64,000 nucleotides of DNA from Wenxinia saemankumensis (GTDB lineage Bacteria > Pseudomonadota > Alphaproteobacteria > Rhodobacterales > Rhodobacteraceae). Location of the stretch: the NCBI RefSeq assembly GCF_900141735.1, contig NZ_FQYO01000002.1:248001-312000 (forward strand). Direction: 5' to 3'. The notes below the pieces were generated by a model. The model searched no databases. It was not told where the DNA came from and was given only the letters and a program-made list of their open reading frames with translations. Of this stretch, positions 55,719 to 63,211 are shown piece after piece; position 1 is the stretch's first letter; the number at the start of each line of letters is the position of its first letter. The position numbers and the translations under genes were made by a program.

Positions 55719-55747
55719 TTGCGCGAAGGGCGGCCCCGCGCTACGCC
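55719..55747 (+). promoter_or_regulatory. Promoter P1 of the arginine leader peptide
   Basis: TTGCGC (55719-55724) and TACGCC (55742-55747) are 17 bp apart. Transcription from this promoter should begin about 55754-55755, at or next to the ATG of the leader ORF, so the leader mRNA would be nearly leaderless. Confidence 0.55.
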
Positions 55748-55754
55748 CGGTGCC

Positions 55755-55793
55755 ATGACGACGCAGACGCTCCAGCTCCGACGCCGACGCTGA
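55755..55793 (+). CDS. Arginine-rich leader peptide (12 codons, four Arg at the end)
   Basis: The tiny ORF encodes MTTQTLQLRRRR followed by TGA. The last four codons before the stop are CGA-CGC-CGA-CGC, all arginine. It lies 149 bp upstream of argD, a gene of arginine synthesis, and 8 bp after the predicted -10 box of P1, so it would be translated without a ribosome-binding site. This is the pattern of amino-acid attenuation leaders such as trpL. The downstream region (55794-55860) contains a GC hairpin (55802-55808 with 55815-55821) and a C-rich, G-poor stretch resembling a Rho-loading site, but no U-tract terminator. The function is inferred, not shown. Confidence 0.65.
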   Translation: MTTQTLQLRRRR

Positions 55794-55862
55794 CCGTCCC
55801 CGGGGGGCCGGGCCGCCCCCCCCTGCGACTCCCCCCGACTGCCCCGCGGCCTTTCCCCGACG

Positions 55863-55891
55863 TTGACATGATGCGCCCCGCCCGCCATGGC
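55863..55891 (+). promoter_or_regulatory. Second candidate promoter P2 before argD
   Basis: A perfect TTGACA (55863-55868) and CATGGC (55886-55891) are 17 bp apart, 51 bp before argD. If real, it bypasses the leader and gives a basal argD transcript. Confidence 0.48.
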
Positions 55892-55942
55892 TTGGCCCTT
55901 CAGGGGCCGCCCGCGCGCGCCGCCACGAGGAGCGATCCGCCG

Positions 55943-57118
55943 ATGATTCCCGCCGTCCTTCCCACCTACAACCGCGCCCCCCTGACCTTCGCGAAGGGGC
56001 AGGGCGCCTGGCTCGAGACGGAGGACGGCACCCGCTATCTCGACCTCGGGGCCGGCATCGCGGTCAACGCGCTCGGCCATGCCGCGCCCGAGCTGGTCGA
56101 GGTTCTGACGCAGCAGGCGCAGCGCCTCTGGCACGTCTCCAACCTCTACCGCATCCCCGAGCAGGAGCGGCTGGCCCGGCTGCTGACCCAGCATACCTTC
56201 GCCGATACCTGCTTCTTCACCAATTCGGGGACCGAGGCCTGCGAACTCGCGGTCAAGATGGCCCGGCATCACTGGTCGCAGAAGGATCCCAAGCGCACCC
56301 GCATCCTGGCCTTCGCCGGGGCCTTCCACGGCCGCTCCTCCGCCGCCATCGCCGCGGCGGGAACCGAGAAGATGACGAAGGGCTTCGGTCCCCTCCTGCC
56401 CGGGTTCACCCAGCTGCCCTGGGGCGATCACGACGCGCTGCGCGCCGCCATGGCCGAGCCGGACGTGGGCGCGGTGATGATCGAGCCGGTGCAGGGCGAG
56501 GGCGGCATCCGTCCGCTGCCCGACCAGTGCCTGAAGGGGCTGCGCGATCTCTGCGACGAGACGGGCGTCCTGATGATCGCCGACGAGGTGCAATGCGGCA
56601 TGGGCCGGACGGGGCGCCTCTTCGCCCATGAATGGGCCGGCGTGACCCCCGACATCATGATGGTGGCCAAGGGGATCGGCGGCGGCTTCCCGATCGGCGC
56701 CGTCCTCGCGACCGAAGAGGCCGCCGCCTCGATGAGCGCCGGCACCCACGGCTCCACCTATGGCGGCAACCCGCTCGGCTGCGCCGTGGCCGCCAGGGTG
56801 GTCGAGGTGATGACCGGGGACGGCTTCCTCGAGGGGGTCCGCGCCCGCGGCGCGCATCTCCACCAGGGGCTGCAGGGCCTCGTCTCGTCCCACCCGGACG
56901 TGTTCGACAGCGTGCGCGGCCTCGGCCTCATGTGGGGCCTGAAATGCAGGATCGCCCCCGCCGACCTCGTCCAGGCCGGCTATGCCGAGCACGTCCTCAC
57001 CGTGCCCGCCGCCGACAACGTCGTGCGCCTGCTGCCGCCGCTCACGATCACCGAGGCGGAGATCGGCGAGGCGCTCGCCCGCCTGGACCGCGCCGCCGCC
57101 CGCCTCTCCGCCGCCTGA
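55943..57118 (+). CDS. argD: Acetylornithine aminotransferase
   Basis: ArgD (391 aa) converts N-acetylglutamate-semialdehyde to N-acetylornithine using PLP. Class-III aminotransferase motifs are FFTNSGTEACELAVKMAR, FHGRSSAAIAAAG, IADEVQCGMGRTG and the PLP lysine in MMVAKGIGGGFPIGA. ATG 55943 is preceded by GAGGAG and the sequence begins as family members do (IPAVLPTYNRAPL). argF follows by 83 bp. Confidence 0.95.
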   Translation: MIPAVLPTYNRAPLTFAKGQGAWLETEDGTRYLDLGAGIAVNALGHAAPELVEVLTQQAQRLWHVSNLYRIPEQERLARLLTQHTFADTCFFTNSGTEACELAVKMARHHWSQKDPKRTRILAFAGAFHGRSSAAIAAAGTEKMTKGFGPLLPGFTQLPWGDHDALRAAMAEPDVGAVMIEPVQGEGGIRPLPDQCLKGLRDLCDETGVLMIADEVQCGMGRTGRLFAHEWAGVTPDIMMVAKGIGGGFPIGAVLATEEAAASMSAGTHGSTYGGNPLGCAVAARVVEVMTGDGFLEGVRARGAHLHQGLQGLVSSHPDVFDSVRGLGLMWGLKCRIAPADLVQAGYAEHVLTVPAADNVVRLLPPLTITEAEIGEALARLDRAAARLSAA

Positions 57119-57152
57119 TGCCCTTATCTTGCTGACAATACTCCACGGGGGT

Positions 57153-57173
57153 CCGGGGGTGTGAAACCCCCGG
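57153..57173. promoter_or_regulatory. Stem-loop between argD and argF
   Basis: A 7-bp GC stem (57153-57159 with 57167-57173) around TGTGAAA lies in the argD-argF gap. No T-tract follows, so it is probably a processing or stabilising structure. Confidence 0.4.
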
Positions 57174-57201
57174 TCCTCCCGCCGCCAAACGGACCGACGC
57201 C

Positions 57202-58107
57202 ATGACCAGCTTCCTCGACATCCACAAGACCGACCCTGCCGACCTGCGCGCCATCCTCGACAGCGCCGCCGCGATGAAGACGGCCCGCGCCGGACGCCCC
57301 AGGGGCACGCCCGACGACGCGCAGCCGCTGGCGGGACGGATGGTGGCGCTGATCTTCGAGAAGCCCTCGACCCGGACCCGCATCTCCTTCGACGTTGGAG
57401 TGCGGCAGATGGGCGGGCAGACCATGGTGCTGTCGGGCGCGGACATGCAGCTCGGCCACGGCGAGACCATCGCCGACACCGCGCGGGTGCTGTCGCGCTA
57501 TGTCGACCTCATCATGATCCGCACCTTCGAGGAGCAGACCCTGCTCGACATGGCCGAACATGCGGACGTGCCGGTGATCAACGGTCTGACCAACCGCACC
57601 CATCCCTGCCAGATCATGGCCGACATCATGACCTTCGAGGAGCATCGCGGCCCGATCCGGGGGCGCAAGGTGGTCTGGTCCGGCGACGGCAACAACGTCT
57701 TCGCCAGCTTCGCCCATGCGGCGAAGCAGTTCGATTTCGAGCTCGTCTTCACGGGGCCCGAACCGCTCGATCCCGAGAAGGCCCTCGACGGCCTCTATTC
57801 CGTCGAGCGCGACCCGGCAAAGGCAGTGGAGGGCGCCGACCTCGTCGTCACCGACACCTGGGTCTCGATGCACGATCCGCAGAGCGCGCGCGAGCGGCGG
57901 CACAACCAGCTGCGCGGCTACCAGGTGACGGCCGACCTGATGCGCAAGGCCAAGGACGACGCGCTCTTCATGCATTGCCTTCCCGCCCACCGCGAGGACG
58001 AGGTCACGTCCGAGGTGATGGACGGCCCCGCCTCCGTGATCTGGGACGAGGCCGAGAACCGCCTCCACGCGCAGAAGGCCGTCATGCGCTGGTGCCTCGG
58101 CGTCTGA
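57202..58107 (+). CDS. argF: Ornithine carbamoyltransferase
   Basis: ArgF (301 aa) makes citrulline from ornithine and carbamoyl phosphate. The carbamoyl-phosphate motif STRTR is at residues 56-60, with HPCQ and the ornithine/catalytic FMHCLPAHR near the C-terminus. Normal length. It follows argD, as in other Rhodobacterales. Confidence 0.96.
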   Translation: MTSFLDIHKTDPADLRAILDSAAAMKTARAGRPRGTPDDAQPLAGRMVALIFEKPSTRTRISFDVGVRQMGGQTMVLSGADMQLGHGETIADTARVLSRYVDLIMIRTFEEQTLLDMAEHADVPVINGLTNRTHPCQIMADIMTFEEHRGPIRGRKVVWSGDGNNVFASFAHAAKQFDFELVFTGPEPLDPEKALDGLYSVERDPAKAVEGADLVVTDTWVSMHDPQSARERRHNQLRGYQVTADLMRKAKDDALFMHCLPAHREDEVTSEVMDGPASVIWDEAENRLHAQKAVMRWCLGV

Positions 58108-58126
58108 TCGGACCGCGGCGCGCAAT

Positions 58127-58168
58127 CGCGGGCCGGGGCGCGGGCCGGGGCGCGGGCCGGGGCGCGGG
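58127..58168. repeat. 12-bp tandem repeat after argF
   Basis: Three perfect copies of CGCGGGCCGGGG (58127-58162) and part of a fourth lie between convergent genes. The last unit merges into a hairpin. Confidence 0.8.
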
Positions 58169-58184
58169 ACGGATCCCGCGCCCC
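58159..58184. terminator. Hairpin between argF and the alpha-glucosidase gene
   Basis: An 11-bp stem (58159-58169 with 58174-58184) with loop CGGA, placed between two convergent stops. No T-tract; bidirectional termination is likely but unproved. Confidence 0.5.
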
Positions 58185-58189
58185 GGCGA

Positions 58190-59860
58190 TCACTCCGCCT
58201 GCAGGTCGGGAGGCGCCGCCCCCTCCAGGTAGGCGTAGCCCCAGCCGGGCAGGACGAGCCTGTTTCCCGCCGCGCTCCCCGACCACTCGCCCGCCACCGG
58301 ACCTGCGGTGCCGCTCGCCCCGTCGACGGACAGCGTCACCGGGTCGGGGCCGAGGTTGAACACCCCCGTCAGGCAGCGCCCCGCATGGCTGCGGGCCACG
58401 GCGAGCACCGGCTCGGGCACGTCGGGAAAGCTCGTCCCGCCCAGCCGCAGCTCGTCGCGCTGCTTCCGCCAGGCCAGCGCGGCGCGGTAGGCGGCCATCA
58501 CGCCGTCATTGCCCTGCCGGTCCACGGCCCGGGCCGCCTGCGGCGCCTTGACCGGCAGCCAGGGCGTGCCGGTCGAGAAGCCGGCATTGGGCGCCTCCGC
58601 CTCCCAGACCATCGGGGTGCGGCAGCCGTCGCGGCCCTTGTAATCCGGCCAGAAGTCGATGTTCGCCGTGTCCTGCAGCTCGTCGAAGGCGATGTCCGTC
58701 TCGACCTGCCCCAGCTCCTCGCCCTGGTAGATGCCCAGCGTCCCGGGAAACGAGACCAGCATCGCGATCGATTGCCGGGCTACCGCGTCCGCCGTCGCGC
58801 GATCCTCCGAATGGGTCCGCCCGCCCGGCGTCCAGCGCGAGACGTGGCGCGTCACGTCGTGGTTCGAGAAGGACCAGCAGGGCCAGCCATGCGGCGCGTA
58901 GGTTTGGAACGCCGAGATCGTGTCGCGGAAATGCGCGGCACTTTTGTCGTGGCTCAGCATGGCGAAGGAATAGGCCATGTGCAGCTTGTCGCGGCCTTCG
59001 GTGTATTCGCCCATGATCTCGACCTGGCGCATCCCCATCTCGCCGACCTCGCCGACCATCATCCGGTCGTCGTAGCGGTCCGTCAGCCCGCGGAACCGCC
59101 GCAGGATGTCGAGATTCTCGGGCTGGGTCTTGGAATGGACCTGGTCCTGCGCCTCGTAGGGATTGGTCGGGAAGCTCTCGCGCGGGGCGGGCGGGTTGTC
59201 GCGCAGCTTCGCGTCGTGGACGTAGAAATTGGCCGTGTCGAGGCGAAAGCCGTCGACGCCGCGCTTCAGCCAGAACTCCATGGTCTCGAGCAGCGCGTCG
59301 ACCGCCGCGCGGCAGTGGAAGTTGATGTCGGGCTGCTGGACCGCGAAATTGTGCAGGTAATACTGCCGCCGCCGCGTGTCGAACTGCCACGCGCTGCCGC
59401 CGAAGATCGACAGCCAGTTGTTCGGCGGGGTGCCGTCCTCCTTCGGGTCGGCCCAGACGTACCAGTCGGCCTTGGGATTGTCGCGGCTGGCCCGGCTCTC
59501 CTCGAACCAGGGATGCTGGTCCGAGGTATGCGACAGGACCTGGTCGATGATGACCTTCAGCCCCAGCGCATGTGCGCGCTCCACCAGCGCGTCGAAATCC
59601 TCGATCGTGCCGTAGAGGGGCGAGACCTCGGTATAGCCCGACACGTCGTAGCCCATGTCGCGGTCGGGGCTGCGGAAGAATGGCGAGAGCCAGATCGCGT
59701 CGACGCCCAGCCCCGCGACGTGATCGAGCCGCCGGGTGATGCCCGGCAGGTCGCCGATCCCGTCGCCGTTCTCGTCCTGGAAGCTGCGCGGATAGATCTG
59801 GTAGATCACCGCGTCGCGCCACCATTCGCGCCCCGCCGCCTGCGTGGTCGTCTCGGCCAT
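58190..59860 (-). CDS. GH13 alpha-glucosidase
   Basis: The 556-aa GH13 enzyme hydrolyses alpha-glucosidic bonds. Conserved regions are AIWLSPFFRSPDRDMGYDVSGY, IIDQVLSHTSDQHPWF, the nucleophile in DGFRLDTANFY, the acid/base in MMVGEVGEM and FSNHDVTRHVSRW. It has no signal peptide and is probably cytoplasmic. No sugar transporter or regulator is adjacent. ATG 59860 is the family start. Confidence 0.93.
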   Translation of the reverse strand: MAETTTQAAGREWWRDAVIYQIYPRSFQDENGDGIGDLPGITRRLDHVAGLGVDAIWLSPFFRSPDRDMGYDVSGYTEVSPLYGTIEDFDALVERAHALGLKVIIDQVLSHTSDQHPWFEESRASRDNPKADWYVWADPKEDGTPPNNWLSIFGGSAWQFDTRRRQYYLHNFAVQQPDINFHCRAAVDALLETMEFWLKRGVDGFRLDTANFYVHDAKLRDNPPAPRESFPTNPYEAQDQVHSKTQPENLDILRRFRGLTDRYDDRMMVGEVGEMGMRQVEIMGEYTEGRDKLHMAYSFAMLSHDKSAAHFRDTISAFQTYAPHGWPCWSFSNHDVTRHVSRWTPGGRTHSEDRATADAVARQSIAMLVSFPGTLGIYQGEELGQVETDIAFDELQDTANIDFWPDYKGRDGCRTPMVWEAEAPNAGFSTGTPWLPVKAPQAARAVDRQGNDGVMAAYRAALAWRKQRDELRLGGTSFPDVPEPVLAVARSHAGRCLTGVFNLGPDPVTLSVDGASGTAGPVAGEWSGSAAGNRLVLPGWGYAYLEGAAPPDLQAE

Positions 59861-59949
59861 GAAGCTGTCCCTTCGTCCCGTTCGCTCTCCCCTGACGGGG
59901 GAGTTACGGGGCCGGCGGGGCGGAACGCAATCGGGGTGCGGCGAATCGC

Positions 59950-60318
59950 CTAGTGGATGGTGCCGGACGGCGCAGCTGGGCCGCGCCGCAGCGCCAGCGC
60001 CGCCTGCTGCGCCAGCGCGACCGCCAGCGGCGCGAGATCGGCGCGCACCAGCAGCATCGCCAGCATGAGCGCCTCCTCCTGCTCGCCCCCGGCGGCGAGC
60101 TCGATCAGCCGGGCGAAGCACGCCTCGTCCCCGCCGAGGCAGGGACAGCCCGCGCCGTGGCACGCCAGCGGGCGCCGCCCGTGCCGGGCGCAGAGCGCGC
60201 AGAGATCGCGCAGGGGGGCGGGGCAGAGTTCGCGCCCGTCGCCGCGGAACGCGGCCACGGCGACGCGGCCGGCGGGGTCGAGATCGGTCAGTTGGCCGAC
60301 GGGATGCGAGCCTTTCAC
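59950..60318 (-). CDS. Cysteine-rich conserved hypothetical protein
   Basis: A 122-aa product with seven Cys in its middle (LCPAPLRDLC-LC, ACHGAGCPCLGGDEACF), followed by a helical AMLLVRADLAPLAVALA part. I recall similar Rhodobacterales proteins of unknown function. The Cys pattern suggests a metal or iron-sulfur site. Neighbours are an alpha-glucosidase and a GntR regulator; no functional link is clear. Confidence 0.76.
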   Translation of the reverse strand: MKGSHPVGQLTDLDPAGRVAVAAFRGDGRELCPAPLRDLCALCARHGRRPLACHGAGCPCLGGDEACFARLIELAAGGEQEEALMLAMLLVRADLAPLAVALAQQAALALRRGPAAPSGTIH

Positions 60319-60390
60319 GGGAGGGGTCTCCGGCAGGAATGATGACGGGTTTCGTTATTCCTGACTGAAACGATCAGGCAAGTCCAGCGA

Positions 60391-61068
60391 TCATTTCTCC
60401 TTCAGCAGTCGCAGGCCCTGGGTCGCGTCGGTCCGCACCGCGAGGCGGAGGCCCGGCTCGTCCCCCGCGCGCAGGGCGGCGAGGATCAGCCGGTGATGCG
60501 GCGGCGGCTCGGTCCGGTTCAGGCGGCCGTAGAGAGAGGCCATGGTGGGCCCAAGCTGCAGCCAGACCGTCTCGGTAAGCGCCAGGATCGCCGGGGCCTG
60601 CGCCCGGAGGTAGAGCGTGCGGTGGAATTCGAGATTGGCGCGGATGTAGCCGCTGGCATCGTGCCGCGCGACGGCCTGGCTGACGCCCGCATTGATCGCC
60701 TCCAGCCGGTCGATCAGCGCGAAATGGGCCCGGGGCAGGGCGCGGCTGGCGAGTTCGGGCTCGAGCATCGCGCGCAGGCTCGCCAGTTCCTCGATCCGGT
60801 CGTTGGTCAGGCTCGGCGTCGCCACCCGGCCCGAGGCCGAGAGCGTCAGCGCCCCCTCCGCCGCCAGCCGCCGCACCGATTCGCGGGCCGGGGTCATCGA
60901 CACGCCGAAGGCTTTCGCGATGCCGCGCAGGGTCAGCGCCGCGCCCGGCGCGATCTGTCCGTGCATGATCCGCGTCCGAAGTGCGCGGTAGACCCGGTCA
61001 TGCGCCGCGCCCGAGGCGGGGCCGGAGGGGGGCTGCGAGAGAGGAGCGGGTTCGGGATCGAGCGGCAT
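60391..61068 (-). CDS. GntR-family regulator with FCD domain
   Basis: A 225-aa regulator with an N-terminal winged helix (VYRALRTRIMHGQIAPGAALTL, FGVSMTPARESVRRLAAEGAL) and a FadR-type C-terminal domain with ELASLRAMLEPELASRA and histidine/Asp metal-site residues typical of FCD (FHRTLYLRA, HHRLILAAL). A perfect palindrome lies 8 bp upstream of the start, consistent with autoregulation. Ligand unknown. Confidence 0.9.
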   Translation of the reverse strand: MPLDPEPAPLSQPPSGPASGAAHDRVYRALRTRIMHGQIAPGAALTLRGIAKAFGVSMTPARESVRRLAAEGALTLSASGRVATPSLTNDRIEELASLRAMLEPELASRALPRAHFALIDRLEAINAGVSQAVARHDASGYIRANLEFHRTLYLRAQAPAILALTETVWLQLGPTMASLYGRLNRTEPPPHHRLILAALRAGDEPGLRLAVRTDATQGLRLLKEK

Positions 61069-61075
61069 GGGCTTT

Positions 61076-61085
61076 TGTGATCACA
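61076..61085. promoter_or_regulatory. Operator-like palindrome before the GntR gene
   Basis: TGTGATCACA is a perfect 10-bp palindrome, 8 bp upstream of the GntR start codon, on the leader side. TG-T-N-N-A-CA-type sites are normal for GntR/FadR regulators, so it probably mediates autorepression. Confidence 0.5.
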
Positions 61086-61108
61086 CCCGCCCGGCGCGTC
61101 AATCGCCC

Positions 61109-61798
61109 TCAGCCGAAATCCAGCCGGAGGAGGGCGTCGCCCTCGTCCTTCAGCCAGGCGCGGTGACGCCGGTAGGCGGGGCAGAGCCGCCCGGTCGCCG
61201 CCCAGAAGGCGGCCGAATGATCCATGTGGGCAAGATGCGCCACCTCGTGCGCGGCGACATAGTCCAGCACCTCCGGCGGGGCGAGGATCAGCCGCCAGGT
61301 GAACATCAGGTCCCCCTTCGACGAACACGAGCCCCAGCGCGAGCGGGTGTCGCGCAGCGTGATCCGCCCGTAGGGCCGCCCCAGCGCGGCGGCGTGGGCG
61401 TCGCAGGCCGCCGCCAGCCGGTCGCGGGCCAGCGCCTTGAGGTGCCCGGCCAGCCGTGCCCCGGCCCGCTCTTCCGGACCCGGGACGCGGACCCGGTCCG
61501 GGCCGATCTCGACCCGCCGCCCGGCGCCCGCCTCGATCCGGCAGGGCCGCCCCTCGACCGGGATGACCGCGCCGATCCCGACGCGGGTGATGCCGCCGAT
61601 CTGCCCCAGATGGCCCCGCAGCCAGCCCTCGCGCTCGGCGAGGAAGGCCAGCCCCTCGGCCTCGGGCACGCGCTGGGGCAGGGTCAGCGTCACCCGCCCG
61701 TCCAGGCGCGAGACCCGCAGGCTCATCCGCCGCGACCGGGCCGAGCGGCGCAGCTCGACGGCGATCGGGGGGTTGCCGATGCTGGCCTGCCGTCCCAT
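61109..61798 (-). CDS. YgjP/DUF45-type zinc metallopeptidase
   Basis: The 229-aa protein has HEVAH (residues 184-188), a zinc-protease HExxH, followed by DHSAAFW, and upstream TLRDTRSRWGSCSSKGDLMF. This layout is the UTP pyrophosphatase/YgjP-like DUF45 family. No signal peptide is seen. ATG 61798 is the family-like start; the longer frame upstream is rejected. Confidence 0.88.
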   Translation of the reverse strand: MGRQASIGNPPIAVELRRSARSRRMSLRVSRLDGRVTLTLPQRVPEAEGLAFLAEREGWLRGHLGQIGGITRVGIGAVIPVEGRPCRIEAGAGRRVEIGPDRVRVPGPEERAGARLAGHLKALARDRLAAACDAHAAALGRPYGRITLRDTRSRWGSCSSKGDLMFTWRLILAPPEVLDYVAAHEVAHLAHMDHSAAFWAATGRLCPAYRRHRAWLKDEGDALLRLDFG

Positions 61799-61929
61799 AT
61801 GCGTCGCTCCCCGATGCCAGTCCGCCCGGCGGTCCCCCGCGACCTTTGACACCGGCAGGGCCATATGGCAGGGGACCGCGATGCGCCGCAAGGCGCCGCC
61901 GATTGCCACCCCTCGAAAGGGACGAAGCC

Positions 61930-62268
61930 ATGCCCAAGGAAGACTGGGGAACGAAGCGCGTCTGCCCGACCACGGGCAAGCACTTTTACGACCTCAACAA
62001 GGATCCGATCGTCAGCCCCTATACGGGTCAGGTCGTCACCGTCGATACCGGCAAGAACCGGACGATGGTCGCCGACCAGGAGGACGCGCAGACCAAGAAG
62101 CTCAAGGCCTCGAAGACCGACGAGGATGACGAGCTGCTGCTGGACGACGACGAGGAGGACGACAGCGATGTCGATCTCGGCGACGAGGTGCTCGAGGATG
62201 ACGACGAGGACGACAACGTCTCGTTCGACGACCTCGGCGACGTGGCCTCGAAGGACAGCGAGGACTGA
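61930..62268 (+). CDS. TIGR02300/FYDLN_acid family protein
   Basis: A 112-aa protein with an N-terminal conserved part MPKEDWGTKRVCPTTGKHFYDLNKDPIVSPYTG and a C-terminal half of Asp/Glu runs, the known FYDLN_acid layout of alphaproteobacteria. Function unknown. It is divergent from the YgjP-like gene and is followed by tRNA-Ala. Confidence 0.9.
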   Translation: MPKEDWGTKRVCPTTGKHFYDLNKDPIVSPYTGQVVTVDTGKNRTMVADQEDAQTKKLKASKTDEDDELLLDDDEEDDSDVDLGDEVLEDDDEDDNVSFDDLGDVASKDSED

Positions 62269-62312
62269 CGTTCCGGCAGGACGTTCCGGGGCGGGAGAGG
62301 GCAAAAAAAGCC

Positions 62313-62341
62313 TTGAACCCGCCCCCCGGCCCGCGTAGGAG
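62313..62341 (+). promoter_or_regulatory. Promoter of tRNA-Ala
   Basis: TTGAAC (62313-62318) and TAGGAG (62336-62341) are 17 bp apart, 34 bp before the tRNA 5' end. Confidence 0.5.
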
Positions 62342-62374
62342 CGGGCCGTCGGCGGGGCCACCCGCCACCAGGAT

Positions 62375-62450
<76 letters not shown>

Positions 62451-62496
62451 TCCTTCCATCCGATTTGAATGACGTCGCCTCGGGATTTTAGGTTTC

Positions 62497-62842
62497 CGTG
62501 GTTCGAACAGGGGTCGGACCCGCTCCCGGCGGCTCCACCATCCGTCCCTCCGATGCGACGGCGTCACCGCGGACCACGACTGGTCGTGGAACGGACGGGG
62601 GCGGACCCCGCGCCCCGCGGCGTGATCTCTCTCCCCTCCCGGCCTGATGCCCCGCCTCTCGATCCTCGCCCGTGGGCCGAACAGGGTCGGACCCCGCCCT
62701 CAGGCTCGGCAATCCTCCCTTCCGGTCCGAATCCCGCTGGTCGCGGGGGCAGGGACCGTGGTCCGGACCGGGTCCAGCTCCGCTCCGGATCGGCGCCGTC
62801 ATCCCCACATCCCGGTTCCCGACCGGCCGCCGCCCGTTCGGG
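62497..62842 (+). repeat. Degenerate 86-88 bp tandem array downstream of tRNA-Ala
   Basis: Four diverged units begin at 62497, 62585, 62671 and 62757 (periods 88, 86, 86). Each opens with CGTGG then a GAAC-GGG-CGGACCCCGC type block, and units 1 and 3 share ATCC-TCC-TCCG-type ends. The period is close to one tRNA plus spacer. No gene is evident in 62451-63211, 761 bp; the array is its main content, followed by GC-rich sequence before kdgK. Confidence 0.6.
62531..62554 (+). repeat. Second copy of the tRNA-Ala 3' end and flank
   Basis: GGCTCCACCATCC plus flank recurs 90 bp after 62441-62464 with 22 of 24 bases identical. It contains the tRNA 3' CCA end and immediate flank, as would result from slippage, partial duplication or an integration scar. 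No integrase is nearby. Confidence 0.6.
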
Positions 62843-63211
62843 GGTCTCGCACCGATCCCTGCGGCGCCTGGCCCCCGGCCGAGCTGTCCTGCCGGCCGGC
62901 GCGGGCGGCGCACCGGGCGCTCGGCCCTTTCCCGGACGCATCAACCTGCGGGCGCACCGCGCCCGCAGGGAAACGCGCCCGGTCACCCGGGCAGGATCGA
63001 AGGGGGCGCGCGGCGGGCCCGGCGGAATCCCGTGCCGGACCCGGGCGGCGCCGCGATATCCGATCGCCCCCTGCCGCCTCGGCGTATTCGCGCGGCCCGG
63101 ACTCGCCCCCGCCGCCGGCGGGAGGGGGGCGGCGCCCGGACGCCCGTCGCACCGGCCTTTCCCCCGGCCGCCGCCCGGTCTATCCCGCCGGGGGACGAAG
63201 GGGGGCCGGCC

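Noticed and set aside
61846-61869. Promoter TTGACA 61846-61851 with TATGGC 61864-61869 before the FYDLN_acid gene
   Set aside because: The spacer is only 12 bp. The -35 is perfect, but the pair cannot be a standard promoter.
62451-63211. Protein-coding gene in the region after tRNA-Ala
   Set aside because: Open frames there are Pro/Arg-rich, begin without ribosome sites and follow the repeat period; kdgK starts at 63212.
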